A DNA stretch of 64,000 bases from Pseudomonas protegens (GCF_013407925.2 NZ_CP060201.1:2852001-2916000); one strand, 5' to 3'. Positions 35,470 to 45,434 are shown, counted from the stretch's first letter. Program-made: numbers and translations. The notes: generated from the letters alone by a model not told the origin.

Positions 35470-35660
35470 GACTGATCTTTCCTTTATTTGAAGCGATATG
35501 CGCGGCTCGGCAGGCTATCGGCCGGGTGGCGGCAGTCTTCACTGGAACATCCGTGATCCGCCACTGGCTCACCTCCTCATCGCACCTGAGCCCCGAGTGT
35601 CGGGAAACCCTACGCACAGAGCTGACGCAGGCCCACGCAAAAATAGTCAGATTTCAGGGG

Positions 35661-35688
35661 TTTACAGAACCCCGCCAATCGCTATAAT
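35661..35688 (+). promoter_or_regulatory. Sigma-70 promoter of tRNA-Thr
   Basis: TTTACA (35661-35666) and TATAAT (35683-35688) with a 16-bp spacer, 15 bp before the tRNA. The -10 box is perfect. Confidence 0.85.
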
Positions 35689-35702
35689 CATCGCCCTAAC
35701 AC

Positions 35703-35778
<76 letters not shown>

Positions 35779-35787
35779 TACAAAACG

Positions 35788-35820
35788 AAGCCCTCGTAGA
35801 AATATGAGGGCTTTGTTGTT
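35788..35820 (+). terminator. Terminator of tRNA-Thr
   Basis: AAGCCCTC and GAGGGCTT form an eight-bp stem followed by TGTTGTTT. It lies directly after the tRNA. Confidence 0.85.
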
Positions 35821-36360
35821 TCTGTGATGCGTAGCAAGGGCGCAGCTAGCATGTGTCTGCATGTGCAGCCCCGGCTTAGTGGCCGGAGAAATAGGCGCCT
35901 CTTCTAGAGGGCACCACCATGTGTCCCTGCATTCACCCACATATCAAACCTGATCCATGCTAGACGGATTGCTCAAAGCCGCCCGAACACTGGAGCCCCC
36001 CCATGCAGCCCCACGCAAGTGCATGGTATTCCCTTGTATATCTTTCATTCCATGCAAGTCCTTCCCCCATCCTGCCTAGACGAGGCATGATTTGCACAGT
36101 CATTTGGCTTTTTGCTTTGTTTTTATACTTAGTGCTTTGGCAGATGCGCGCCTTGCCAACTTAAGTTTCCATGAACAATACGTAAAACTGGTGATAAACC
36201 GAAAAATAAAGTTTCTTTTCACATTGGAAAGATTGGTAAAGAATTCAGGTCAGTGAAAAATAATCAACAGTCAGACATGATTCTATTTCCAAGAGAACTT
36301 TAGTATCGAATACCTCACCAGCAGATTCCTAATTAGACAATTAAAAGTCTGGAGCAATGC
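35821..36360. other. AT-rich intergenic region, left end of a probable genomic island remnant
   Basis: From about 36030 the base composition turns sharply AT-rich compared with the rest of the window. There is no convincing gene with ribosome site before 36361, and no integrase or transposase. The presumptive promoter of the acyltransferase lies near 36300-36340. Confidence 0.6.
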
Positions 36361-37383
36361 GTGATCAACCGAAACAACTCATTCGATCTGATAAGGCATT
36401 TGGCAGCATTGGCAGTATTGATCAGCCATCATTATGTTCTTTCAGGGTTGAAAGAACCTAATATTCAAGACTTCACATCACCAGGCCAACTTGCCGTCAT
36501 ATTTTTCTTTTCAATTTCCGGATTCTTGATCACCCAAAGTTTTGTACACAGTACCAGTTTTTATAGCTACATCAAAAAAAGAATAGCTCGTATATTTCCT
36601 GCATTAATAGGCTGTTCATTTATCATGGTTTATATAGCCAGCAGCATATTCGGAAAAAATAACGGATGGGATTACCTAATAAGCATCGAGGCATTGACTG
36701 ACTTCTTGAAAATCTCAGCACTTGGTCGTGCAAACATAGAAAACATCACTAGCAATTTTATATTCAGTGACTCATTTAACGGCAGCCTATGGACTCTAAA
36801 AATTGAATTTACCTTCTATATCATACTAGCACTTGCACTGAGAACTCTTCCTGGGGTGACAATGCCACTTATTATGACACTCGCCTTCTGCATAATGGCC
36901 TATACTGCCTCCAACTCGACACACCCGCTTGCACCAAAATTACTTATTTACTCATCGGTCGGCATTGCTTTTTTTTTCGGCTCGACACTGCACTACTATA
37001 AAAATATATTTTCCAGTAAAAAAACAAAAATTTATCTTTGTCTTTTCTCAATAGCACTTATTGCAAGCACATTAAAAACCGAGTTTTCCTCCATATTCAG
37101 CAATATTGGATTTAGCCTTCTTATTCTATCAGTCGGAACACTTTATACAGATAGAATCATAAAATCAAAATTCGATATTTCTTATGGCATGTATCTTTAT
37201 GCGTTCCCCGTCCAACAGTTACTAATAAACGCCACAGAGCTTGGTTTTTACAGCTCTTTGTTTTTATCTATTATTGCAGTAATCATTCTAGCGACGTGCT
37301 CGTGGCTATTTATTGAGAAGCCTGCTTTGAATTTTGTACATATGAAAGCTCGCACAAAGTCAAACCCACCTGTGACACGCTGA
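36361..37383 (+). CDS. Acyltransferase family 3 membrane protein (OafA-like)
   Basis: A 340-residue integral inner-membrane O-acyltransferase with about ten hydrophobic helices. The N-terminal NSFDLIRHLAALAVLISHHY contains the family's Arg and His residues, followed by FFFSISGFLIT, YSYIKKRIARIFPALI and NGSLWTLKIEFTFY, all typical of family 3 enzymes that O-acetylate O-antigen or other glycans. It starts with GTG at 36361, GGAG eight bases before. Its codon and base composition is far more AT-rich than neighbours, pointing to horizontal origin. With rmlBACD in the same window, modification of a surface polysaccharide is plausible. Confidence 0.87.
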   Translation: MINRNNSFDLIRHLAALAVLISHHYVLSGLKEPNIQDFTSPGQLAVIFFFSISGFLITQSFVHSTSFYSYIKKRIARIFPALIGCSFIMVYIASSIFGKNNGWDYLISIEALTDFLKISALGRANIENITSNFIFSDSFNGSLWTLKIEFTFYIILALALRTLPGVTMPLIMTLAFCIMAYTASNSTHPLAPKLLIYSSVGIAFFFGSTLHYYKNIFSSKKTKIYLCLFSIALIASTLKTEFSSIFSNIGFSLLILSVGTLYTDRIIKSKFDISYGMYLYAFPVQQLLINATELGFYSSLFLSIIAVIILATCSWLFIEKPALNFVHMKARTKSNPPVTR

Positions 37384-38700
37384 ATGCTTAGGCAAACCTT
37401 GCAACGACTAGTGATGTCGACGCGCCTGATTTGCCAATGGACAGGATGAGGAAACTCCTGGCAATCACCCTAAGGACAGCCGAAACAACATTATCCAATA
37501 GGCACGTCAAATGCGCGGTCTTCGGATGACATACAGTTCCTCCGTAAATCCGAGCTTTTTATTGGCAGGGCATATCCTTATAATCCGTAGAGGGATATTC
37601 CACGATGAGAGCTCAAAACAATAGAGTTCATTTCAAGTACTTCAATGACCTTTTTTCCAAATAAAACTCCTGCCTGAAGCCTTCGCAAGAAGAGAGCATA
37701 TTTCCCACCTCCAATATCAGCAGCACCATTTCCATCAGCAAAGGGTCAAAATTTTTCCCAACAACTTTCATGCAATTTTTGCGGGTGGTGTGCGCAGACT
37801 CCGACCTCTTTCACGTGTGTTATCGTAAAACAGCATCGGCTCGACGACGGCTAGCAGCACAATCTCTGATCAACGAAAGGCGACACTAGGAACATTGCGG
37901 TTGCTACAAGCTGCCTATACTTCTTCAGTTGAGTAAAACCAGGCGCGACAGAGATCAATACGGCCTAGGATGATGACTGTTTTTTTAGATAAAGAACAAT
38001 CCTCAATGTTTCCCGTAGAAACTGCTCATGATCATTTTTCAAAACACTAATAAATTGACTACACATAATGCTCTGCGCCACAGCGCAGGGGGTTTCAGAT
38101 ACTTCTTCACTCTTAGAAGCAAACAACGGCTGGACCTCTGCATGGAGCCAGACGTATTACTTGCAAAAACTCTCACATAAATGACTCACACTACAAATTC
38201 TTCATATTTACTTTGATTTTCTTTCTCGGCTAAGCAAGAGTCCCGCCACCGCCAAAAAAGCCCTGCCCCCCCCTTCCGCTAACATTTTTTCAATCTGCCT
38301 AGGGCATGCTGAATTTCACAATAGGTGTCACAAAATCCTACTGACATTTACGGCCTCTATAACTATATTCAATTTATAAATACACAGACATACTAATGCT
38401 CATGTGAGCAAAAAGGTCGCACATATATTTAACACTCATAAAAAGCAGAATGAATTTGATTTTTCTGCAGCAATAAACTACTGTTCGCGACCAATTACTA
38501 TCAACTTTCTCAGGGTGATCCCGAACACTCTAGGCTTTGCTATGACGGAGTAAAACCTATAGATGCACCACAGCCCCCGACTGCATCATGAAGGATGCAG
38601 CTCTCTCGGGGGATCTGCTGAGCCACAAAAAATGTCATTCCTCAAAAAATCATTCGTCATGATCAAATTGCTGCCAATTCCGGTGAAATACAGGCTGAAC
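37384..38700. other. Long AT-rich region without intact gene
   Basis: About 1.3 kb of AT-rich sequence. All frames are broken by frequent stops. On the minus strand, GGAGGAACTGT precedes an ATG near 37533 but the frame ends after 13 codons (MSSEDRAFDVPIG). A CTGCGC/GCGCAG hairpin occurs near 38080-38090. I interpret the region as decayed or non-coding island sequence; small RNAs cannot be excluded. Confidence 0.6.
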
Positions 38701-39087
38701 ATGAAGCGTATCGCCCTCTCGATCCTGACCCTGCTGCTCAGTTCAACGCTGCTCACCGCCCCTGCCCAGGCCGGCGATGCCGAAGCCGGCGCCAAGCTGT
38801 TCAAGCGCCTGTGCAGCGGCTGCCACAATATCGGCCCGTCGGTGCGCAGTTCGTTCGGGCCGCAACTCAACGGCATCATCGATCGCCCGGCCGGCAGTGC
38901 CACGGACTATCAATACTCAACGGCCATGAAGTCGTCGGGCATTGTCTGGACCCGGGACAAGCTCATCCAGTACCTGGAAGACCCCAAGGCCGTGGTGCCC
39001 GGTACGCGGATGATTTTCTGGGGGCTGAGCGATGAGGAAAAAATCGATAATCTGCTGGCCTACCTGCAGACCTTCCCCGCCCCCTAA
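38701..39087 (+). CDS. Class I c-type cytochrome, periplasmic
   Basis: A 128-residue single-haem cytochrome. The signal peptide covers residues 1-24 (cleavage after PAQA). Haem attachment is CSGCH with Cys38, Cys41 and His42; the sixth ligand is Met104 in TRMIFWG. It matches small mitochondrial-type cytochrome c proteins (c2/c550). The ATG at 38701 begins the signal peptide; in-frame ATGs upstream lie in the AT-rich island. Normal GC content returns here. The next gene starts 31 bp later and probably shares the transcript. Confidence 0.9.
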   Translation: MKRIALSILTLLLSSTLLTAPAQAGDAEAGAKLFKRLCSGCHNIGPSVRSSFGPQLNGIIDRPAGSATDYQYSTAMKSSGIVWTRDKLIQYLEDPKAVVPGTRMIFWGLSDEEKIDNLLAYLQTFPAP

Positions 39088-39118
39088 TCTGCGCTCGCTT
39101 GCCCACAAGGATGTTTGG

Positions 39119-40249
39119 ATGAAGTTTCCTCTGCTGTCGCTTGTCACCATGGGCCTGGCCCTGACGGCATACATGCCTCAGGTGCAGGCCGCCGGTTTCG
39201 ACTGCACCAAGGCCTCGACCCTGGTGGAAAAAACCGTCTGCGCCACGCCGACCCTGTCCGCCCAGGACGATGAGTTGAACCGCCGCTACAAGACGCTCAA
39301 GCACCTGCAGGTGTTTCGCTTGTTGCAGGCCCAGTGGTTGCGGGAAGTGCGCGACACCTGCATCGACAGTGACTGCCTGGAGTCGGCCTATCGGGCCCAG
39401 GTGAAAATGCTCACGCTGTTGCCTATCCCTCCGGCACCCGCCAAGGACGAGCTGCTGCCCATGGACCCCACCCGTCAGTACCGCCTGCAGGACCCTGACG
39501 ACTGGCAGCGTTTTACCCTGGCCAGATTCACCGCCGCCCCTCCTCAGGGCGATCAGCAGATCGTCGACGCCCAGGTGCTGGATGGCGTGCTGCATGTGGT
39601 GCTGTTCGTCGGTCGGTACCAGAAGGGGCAGGAAGGCTATGTCGGCACCCTCTACGAATACGCCGATGACCAGCCTGGCCTGCACCCCATCGCCCGGGAT
39701 ATCGGCTTTGTCGGCTGGGCCTCGCCCGGGGCCAACGATCAGGGGCAGCGCTTCGCCGGGATCGTCGACGGGGTGTTCTACTACCGCCAGCGCAGCGGCG
39801 GCGAGTTGCAGCAGGGCATGCGCTATCGCCTGGGCTCGCGCAGTGCTCCCGAAGCCAGCCAGCAGGTGTTCCAGTCGCTCTCCAACACCCTGCGCCATGC
39901 CCGGGCGCGGGTCGGCCAAGACCTCAATCTGGAGAACTACAGCCTGTCCCTGGATTACGACCGGCAGAGCAACAACACCTACACCGAGAACGTCACCGAG
40001 CACAACGACGTCGAAGCCGGCTGGAGCATCGTCAATCCCACCTGGAGCGAAACCCGCCCGGTGCTGTACTTCGATAACGAAGGGCCGCGGGCCTGTATCT
40101 GGCGGGTCGACGTGCAGTACAAGGTGCTGTCCAAGATCGTCCCGGAGCATGAGGCGATTTCAGCCCGCCCTGTGGATATCCATGGCCGTGAGGCGGTGGT
40201 GTACCTGGAAGGCGATCAGCTGAAGTTCGCGATCAATCCGGATGACTGA
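39119..40249 (+). CDS. Secreted protein with N-terminal LprI-like (DUF1311) domain
   Basis: A 376-residue exported protein. The signal peptide ends near residue 24 (YMPQVQA). Residues about 26-105 carry the LprI pattern FDCTKASTLVEKTVCATPTL, QWLREVRDTC and a paired cysteine set, a fold found in lysozyme-inhibitor-like proteins. The remaining 270 residues have no domain I recognise. AAGGA precedes the ATG at 39119. It lies downstream of the cytochrome gene and is followed by a strong terminator. Confidence 0.75.
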   Translation: MKFPLLSLVTMGLALTAYMPQVQAAGFDCTKASTLVEKTVCATPTLSAQDDELNRRYKTLKHLQVFRLLQAQWLREVRDTCIDSDCLESAYRAQVKMLTLLPIPPAPAKDELLPMDPTRQYRLQDPDDWQRFTLARFTAAPPQGDQQIVDAQVLDGVLHVVLFVGRYQKGQEGYVGTLYEYADDQPGLHPIARDIGFVGWASPGANDQGQRFAGIVDGVFYYRQRSGGELQQGMRYRLGSRSAPEASQQVFQSLSNTLRHARARVGQDLNLENYSLSLDYDRQSNNTYTENVTEHNDVEAGWSIVNPTWSETRPVLYFDNEGPRACIWRVDVQYKVLSKIVPEHEAISARPVDIHGREAVVYLEGDQLKFAINPDD

Positions 40250-40350
40250 AAGGCACGTCCGCGCGAGGAACCGGGTCAGCCATGGCCCGGCGGCGGGCCG
40301 TAACAGATCGATTTCGAGCCACCGCTTGCGCGCCGCTCCCCACCAGGCAC

Positions 40351-40379
40351 AAAAAAACCCCGAACCAGTCGGGGTTTTT
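40351..40379. terminator. Bidirectional rho-independent terminator
   Basis: AAAAACCCCGA and TCGGGGTTTTT make an 11-bp stem around ACCAG. It separates the LprI-like gene from the convergent porin gene and suits both. Confidence 0.93.
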
Positions 40380-40419
40380 CCATTGCGCCACCTGCAATCA
40401 GGTGCTGATCAAACGCTCA

Positions 40420-41709
40420 TCAGAACACGTTGATCGGGTAGTCGACGAACACCCGCAGTTCGTTGCCGCTGTCGTTGTACTCGCTGGATTTCTGCGACAC
40501 ACGCAGGATCGAGCTGCGAACCTTGACGCTCAAGTCCTTGGCCGGACCGCTCTGCACCACGTACTTGAGCTGGTTGAAGATTTCCCGCTCGGTGCCGCCG
40601 GTGGAGGTCGAGGTGGTGATGTTGTCGCCACGCACGTAGGCCACGTTGTAGGTCAGGCCCGGTACGCCGAAGGCGCCGAAGTCCAGACCGTAACCCAGTT
40701 GCCAGCTACGCTCGTCTTCGGCGTTGAAGTCGGACCAGTAGGAGTTGGCCAGGTAGATGGTGCCACCGCCATCGCCCACGCGGTTCTGACCACGCTGGTA
40801 GCCGCCGTAGGCATAGCCCAGGTGGCTGTCGCCGGTGCTGCGCTGGTGCGCCAGGGTGAACGAGTGCGGGCCCATGGCGTAGGTGGCTGCCAGGCTCCAG
40901 ATCTTGTTGTCCTGGCCACCGGCGCCGGCGTCTTTAGCGTAGGCCTTGTCCAGCTTGGTCTGGTAGCCGTTGAAGTCCAGGGTCAGGGAGCGGTCGGTGG
41001 CCAGCGGGAACACGTAGTTCAGGTTGACGTATTGCTTCTTCAGCACGTCTTCGACGTCGGAAGCGTACAGCGCGCCCTTGAACTGCTCGGTGAACTGGTA
41101 GCTACCGCCCAATACGTTGATCGACTTCAGGCCACCGCTGTCACGGCCTTCGGCGCTCTTGCGCGATTCGGCGGTGAAGCGACCGGCGTTCAGCTCCAGG
41201 CCCTTGATCTCCTTGGAGGTGATCAGGGTGCCGGTGTAGCTTTCCGGCAGCAGGCGCGCGTTGTCGTAGTTCAGGACCGGCAGGGACGGCATCTGGTCAC
41301 CGTAGGTCAGCACGGTGTTGGACAGGCGGAACTTGACCGCGGCGCCGGCCTTGGCCAGGTCGCCCGCTGGGGTCTGGTTGCCGTTCTCACTGCGCTTGAA
41401 GAAGTCGATGCCCTGGCCCCCGCTGTGGCTGCCTTTGTCCAGGCGCAGCGCATACAGACCGAAGGCGTCCACGCCGACACCCACGGTGCCTTGGGTGAAG
41501 CCCGAAGAGAAGGTGCCGATGGCCGCCTGGCCCCACTCGCTCTGGTCACGGTTACCGTCTTTCTTGTCGCGATCGATGTAGGCGTTGCGCAGCAGCACTT
41601 TCAGGCTGCTGTCTTCAACAAAACCCTTGGCATCGGCCTGGCCGTCGGCCATGGCTTGTGTAGCGCTCAAAATCCCCAGTGCAATCAAGCAGATCCGCTG
41701 TTTCAACAT
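40420..41709 (-). CDS. OprD-family outer-membrane porin
   Basis: A 429-residue beta-barrel with signal peptide ending at AMA (about residue 21). GFVEDSSLKVLLRNAYIDRD is the OprD-family opening, and the sequence closes with ELRVFVDYPINVF and the terminal Phe required for barrel insertion. The family gives uptake of basic amino acids, carboxylates or aromatic acids; the subfamily is not resolved. The ATG at 41709 has AAGGA eight bases before it. It is a single gene between two terminators. Confidence 0.92.
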   Translation of the reverse strand: MLKQRICLIALGILSATQAMADGQADAKGFVEDSSLKVLLRNAYIDRDKKDGNRDQSEWGQAAIGTFSSGFTQGTVGVGVDAFGLYALRLDKGSHSGGQGIDFFKRSENGNQTPAGDLAKAGAAVKFRLSNTVLTYGDQMPSLPVLNYDNARLLPESYTGTLITSKEIKGLELNAGRFTAESRKSAEGRDSGGLKSINVLGGSYQFTEQFKGALYASDVEDVLKKQYVNLNYVFPLATDRSLTLDFNGYQTKLDKAYAKDAGAGGQDNKIWSLAATYAMGPHSFTLAHQRSTGDSHLGYAYGGYQRGQNRVGDGGGTIYLANSYWSDFNAEDERSWQLGYGLDFGAFGVPGLTYNVAYVRGDNITTSTSTGGTEREIFNQLKYVVQSGPAKDLSVKVRSSILRVSQKSSEYNDSGNELRVFVDYPINVF

Positions 41710-41790
41710 TTTATTTTCCTTATTACGGTTAGAGACGCGCTGTGAGCACTCACGGCTATGGCGTTTAAACGCTCTTCTACCGATGAAACA

Positions 41791-41828
41791 AAAAGACCCG
41801 CCCACGAGAGATCGCGGCGGGCCTTTTA
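41791..41828 (-). terminator. Terminator of the DsbA/SnoaL-like operon
   Basis: AAAAGACCCGCC and GGCGGGCCTTTT form a 12-bp stem with one mismatch. It follows the SnoaL-like gene by about 120 bp and lies upstream of the porin, insulating the two. Confidence 0.8.
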
Positions 41829-41948
41829 TTATTTTGAAATATGGCTCTTGGCCACAGGCGTTGGGGGCGAATCCTATCTGCGCCCTGAACAACGTGTCAA
41901 TTTCGTGAATCGTCTTTGAATAGCTGAAAATATTCTAAGAACTGCGGG

Positions 41949-42338
41949 CTAGAGCATTGCCAGCTGCACGCTATGGCTGTCGACAAATTGTTCGAAGTGG
42001 GTGACTTTGCCGTTTTTGAGGGTCCACAAGTGGGCCACTCGCACATCGATCGGCTTGCCCGAGGCCTTGTAGATGCCTTGGTAGTTGCCATAGGCGAAGA
42101 CCTTGTCGCCCTGGGCCACGTAGTTTTCCACCTTGAAGGTGAAGTCATGCCACTCCGAGCCCAGGCGCTTGAAAACATGCTCCAGCACCGCCTCGAAGCC
42201 GACGTAGGTGCCGGCATAGGGAAAGCCCGCCGCTTCAGTCCAACGTGCATCAGGGGCCAGGGCCGCGGCGGTGTTGCGCGCATTTTCCTGGGAGTTGGCA
42301 CCTTCGTAGGTGCTCTTGATCAACGCGAGGTTATCCAT
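41949..42338 (-). CDS. SnoaL-like / NTF2-fold protein
   Basis: A 129-residue cytosolic protein with a cone-shaped NTF2-like fold signature: MDNLALIKSTYEGANSQ helix, FKVENYVAQGDKVFAYGNYQ strands, and VAHLWTLKNGKVTHFEQFVD. These proteins are polyketide cyclase-like isomerases or ketosteroid-type enzymes; activity cannot be assigned. The ATG at 42338 has GGAG seven bases upstream. It starts 27 bp after the DsbA-like gene and is co-transcribed with it. Confidence 0.82.
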   Translation of the reverse strand: MDNLALIKSTYEGANSQENARNTAAALAPDARWTEAAGFPYAGTYVGFEAVLEHVFKRLGSEWHDFTFKVENYVAQGDKVFAYGNYQGIYKASGKPIDVRVAHLWTLKNGKVTHFEQFVDSHSVQLAML

Positions 42339-42365
42339 GGGTGACTCCATGCAGGTCAGGTGAGT

Positions 42366-43061
42366 TCAGAGCGCGCAACCGTCCAGGCCAAAGGCGTGGA
42401 GCGCGCCGTCTTGCGGGCCGGAACCAGCGCCCAGGGAGGTTTGCAGCCAGTGGGCGAACGCCTCGGGCTTGCCCAGCCAGGGGCTGATATCGAGCAACTG
42501 ATAGCGGCCATCGCGCTCCAGCGCCAGGGTCGGGAAACCCTGACCGCCGACTTTGGCCAGCAGCGCGCGACTGGCCTTTATGTGCTCATCCAGCTCAGTG
42601 GCCGTGGCCCGATCGAGAGCCGGGGCGAATGCCTCGACAGCCAAGCCCAGGCCCTGCGCCAGTTCCAGCAGGACCTCGCGATCGGCAATCCGCCGGCCTT
42701 CCAGGTAATGGGCGGTCTGCAGGCGCCCCAGCAACTCCAGTCCGCGTCCACCCAGGGCCTCGGCCGCCAGTACCGCGGCAATCGGCGGCGCCGAATCGAA
42801 AACCGCCGAATGGTCGCGCAGCAGGCCTTCGAAATAGGCCTGGCCGAAAGGCTGCCCGGTGTACTCGGCGATGCGCCGGTCATGGGGCATGACGTAATCA
42901 CGCAGCTGTGGCGACACCGGCTGGCGGTTGCGGCCGGTCATCATGCCGCCTCCATGGGCCTGTACCGGCAATACCGCGCGGGCTGCCTGCACCAGCGGCT
43001 TGGCGCCGTAGCACCAGCCGCACAACGGGTCATAGATGTAGTGAAGGGTGGCCGAGGACAT
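42366..43061 (-). CDS. DsbA-family thioredoxin-fold protein
   Basis: A 231-residue protein with the redox motif CGWC at residues 14-17 (YDPLCGWCYGA) and a cis-Pro region VGGQGFPTLAL. No signal peptide is present, so it acts in the cytosol, like the FrnE/DsbA-like branch rather than periplasmic DsbA. GGAG lies eight bases before the ATG at 43061. It is the first gene of a two-gene operon with the SnoaL-like protein; oxidative or xenobiotic stress is a possible theme, not demonstrated. Confidence 0.87.
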   Translation of the reverse strand: MSSATLHYIYDPLCGWCYGAKPLVQAARAVLPVQAHGGGMMTGRNRQPVSPQLRDYVMPHDRRIAEYTGQPFGQAYFEGLLRDHSAVFDSAPPIAAVLAAEALGGRGLELLGRLQTAHYLEGRRIADREVLLELAQGLGLAVEAFAPALDRATATELDEHIKASRALLAKVGGQGFPTLALERDGRYQLLDISPWLGKPEAFAHWLQTSLGAGSGPQDGALHAFGLDGCAL

Positions 43062-43270
43062 GGGGGACTCCAACAGGATCTTGAGTGTTCGATGGCAGGC
43101 AGACTATGCCCCGGGCGCCAGGGGAAAAACCTCGAAATGGTTGTTAGTCTGTTGCGCGAACCGGACGAATCTCCCTGTTTAGTCCGCGTATGCGGGCAGA
43201 TAAGGCAGCGACATAATTAGAAACAATAGAGCAAGGGCGCCATAAGAGAATAATTAACGCAAGTAAATAG

Positions 43271-43290
43271 CACGCATTATCATTTGCATC
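43271..43290. promoter_or_regulatory. Probable Fur box of the siderophore receptor
   Basis: GCATTATCATTTGC at 43274-43287 reads on the other strand as a run of GATAAT/AAATGAT hexamers close to the Fur consensus. It lies about 40 bp upstream of the receptor start, at the expected promoter position. Iron-repressed expression is inferred. Confidence 0.65.
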
Positions 43291-43323
43291 CCTCGACTCA
43301 CCTTGCTTTCGGATGCGCTTCAG

Positions 43324-45423
43324 ATGCCTGCCCATTTCCGCCTTACGCCCCTGTCCCTGGGACTCTGCACCCTGCTGACCGCCGGTTTTGCCTGCGCCGC
43401 CAGCACCACCCTGCCAACCACCTCCATCAGCGCCGAAGCCGAGGCCGATCCCGACGATCCCCGGGTCAAGGAAGTCAGCACCGCCACCCGCACCGCCACC
43501 GCCGCGCGCTACGTGCCCCAGGCCATCGACACGATCAAGACCGCCAATGTGCTGGACTACGGCGTCAATGATCTGGGCAACGCCCTGAGCGGCATTCCCA
43601 ACGTCAGCAGCGGCGCCGACACGCGCTTCGACAGCCTGCGAATTCGCGGTTTCGACGCCAGCAACGACTTCTACCTGGACGGCATCCGCGACGACAGCCA
43701 GTACGTGCGCGACCTGCACAACATCGAGCGCATCGAAGTGCTCAAGGGCCCGGCGGCGGTGCTCTACGGCCGTGGCAGCCAGGGTGGCATCGTCAACCGG
43801 GTGAGCAAGCTGCCGGAGTTCGGTCGCCGTTCCAGCGTCGAAGTCCAGGGCGGCAGCCAGGACCTGCGCAGCCTGTATGCCGACCTCAGCACCGATCCCA
43901 CCGAGAACCTCAGCCTGCGCCTGAACCTGGGCAACGAGGACCGCAACAGCTTCCGCAATGGCGTCAGCGGCAACCGCCAGCTGTTCGCGCCATCCATGAG
44001 CTGGCAATTGACCCCGGATCTGAACTGGCTGGTGCAATACGAATACAGCCGCTACAACCGCACCCCGGACCGCGGCATCACCAGCCTCAACGGCCGCCCG
44101 GCGAACGTCGGCCGGGAAACCACCTACGGCGACCACCGCGACTACATCGATGACAAGGCCCAATCCCTGCGCTCCAAATTGAGCTACGAGCTGAGCGATA
44201 GCTGGCAGCTGCGCCACACCTTGGGGGTGTTCAAGCTCGACAGCGATTTCGACAACACCTACCAGACCGGCTACAACGCCAGCACCGGCAAGGTGCAACG
44301 CCAACGCTGGCAGCAGGATCTGAAGACCCGCAACGTCTACAACAACAGCGAGCTGGAGGGTCGTTTCGACACCTTCGGCCTGGAACACCGCCTGCTCACC
44401 GGCCTGGAATTCGGCAGCCAGCGCCGCGACCCGATCCTCTACAACGCTGCCACCTCGGGCCCCGGCAGCCAGGCAGTGCCTGAAGTGGACCTGTACACTC
44501 CCAATCCATACCAGAGCCACACCGGGCGCATGCAGGTTTCCAGCAACAACCACACCGAAGTGGAAAGCCGGGCGCTCTACGTGCAGGACCAACTGCGCCT
44601 GAACGATCAGTGGCAACTGCTGGCCGGTCTGCGTTACGACAACTTCGAAGTGCAGACCACCAACCGCCGCACCGGGGTATCCGACAGTCGCGCCAGCCAC
44701 AGCGTCAGCCCGCGCCTGGGGGTGGTCTGGACACCGCTGGAGCACCACTCGTTCTATGCCTCCTGGAGCAAGTCGTTCGCACCGGTGGGCGGCGGCCTGA
44801 TCGGCATCACCCCGAACGCCCCGGGCAACGGCAATGACCTGAGCCCGGAACTGACCCGACAGAAGGAAGTCGGGGTCAAGAGCGACTGGCTGGACGAGCG
44901 CCTGAGCACCACCCTGGCGGTGTACGAGCTGGAACTCTACAACCGCCGCACCACCGATCCGCTGGACCGCAACATCATCCTCATGACCGGCCTGCAACGC
45001 TCCCGGGGTATCGAGTTGACCGCCAGCGGCAAGCTCGTCGGCAACTGGTACCTGCGTGGCGGCATCGGCCTGCAGGACGCGGTGGTGGTCAAGGACAACA
45101 ACGGCTTCGAAGACAAGCGGGTGAACAACGTGGCCAAGCGCAATGGCAGCCTGTTCATCACCTGGAAACCGGAGCTGGGCTGGTACGCCGAAACCGGCCT
45201 GACCCTGGTGGGCGACCGTTACGCCGACAGCAGCAACACCGTGGTGCTGCCGGGCTATGGCCGCTGGGATGCCCTGGCCGGCTACAGGCACAAGGACTGG
45301 GACGTGCGCGCGGCGCTGAACAACATCGCCGACCGCGAGTACTACAGCTCGGCCACCAGCGCCTTCCAGATCCAGCCAGGAGATCCGCGCAGCCTGGTGG
45401 TCACCGGCAACTACCGCTTCTAA
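43324..45423 (+). CDS. TonB-dependent siderophore receptor (Fiu/FhuE-like)
   Basis: A 699-residue outer-membrane receptor. The signal peptide ends near residue 26 (FACA). The plug has VLDYGVNDLGNALSGIPNV, the ligand-contact region RIRGFDASNDFYLDGIRD and IEVLKGPAAVLYGRGSQGGI. The barrel ends ...GNYRF with the terminal Phe. No STN signalling domain is present, so it does not act through an ECF sigma pair. It resembles catecholate or hydroxamate xenosiderophore receptors; the ligand is not resolved. The ATG at 43324 opens the signal peptide better than a TTG at 43303. A Fur-like box precedes it. Confidence 0.9.
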   Translation: MPAHFRLTPLSLGLCTLLTAGFACAASTTLPTTSISAEAEADPDDPRVKEVSTATRTATAARYVPQAIDTIKTANVLDYGVNDLGNALSGIPNVSSGADTRFDSLRIRGFDASNDFYLDGIRDDSQYVRDLHNIERIEVLKGPAAVLYGRGSQGGIVNRVSKLPEFGRRSSVEVQGGSQDLRSLYADLSTDPTENLSLRLNLGNEDRNSFRNGVSGNRQLFAPSMSWQLTPDLNWLVQYEYSRYNRTPDRGITSLNGRPANVGRETTYGDHRDYIDDKAQSLRSKLSYELSDSWQLRHTLGVFKLDSDFDNTYQTGYNASTGKVQRQRWQQDLKTRNVYNNSELEGRFDTFGLEHRLLTGLEFGSQRRDPILYNAATSGPGSQAVPEVDLYTPNPYQSHTGRMQVSSNNHTEVESRALYVQDQLRLNDQWQLLAGLRYDNFEVQTTNRRTGVSDSRASHSVSPRLGVVWTPLEHHSFYASWSKSFAPVGGGLIGITPNAPGNGNDLSPELTRQKEVGVKSDWLDERLSTTLAVYELELYNRRTTDPLDRNIILMTGLQRSRGIELTASGKLVGNWYLRGGIGLQDAVVVKDNNGFEDKRVNNVAKRNGSLFITWKPELGWYAETGLTLVGDRYADSSNTVVLPGYGRWDALAGYRHKDWDVRAALNNIADREYYSSATSAFQIQPGDPRSLVVTGNYRF

Positions 45424-45434
45424 AACGCCCAGCC

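Noticed and set aside
37384..38700. Possible CRISPR array or small genes in the AT-rich gap
   Set aside because: No regularly spaced repeats were seen, and frames are short; the single ribosome-site frame ends after 13 codons.
43144..45291. 715-codon minus-strand frame opposite the TonB receptor
   Set aside because: Receptor plug and barrel motifs on the plus strand are unmistakable, and a Fur-like box and terminator flank it.
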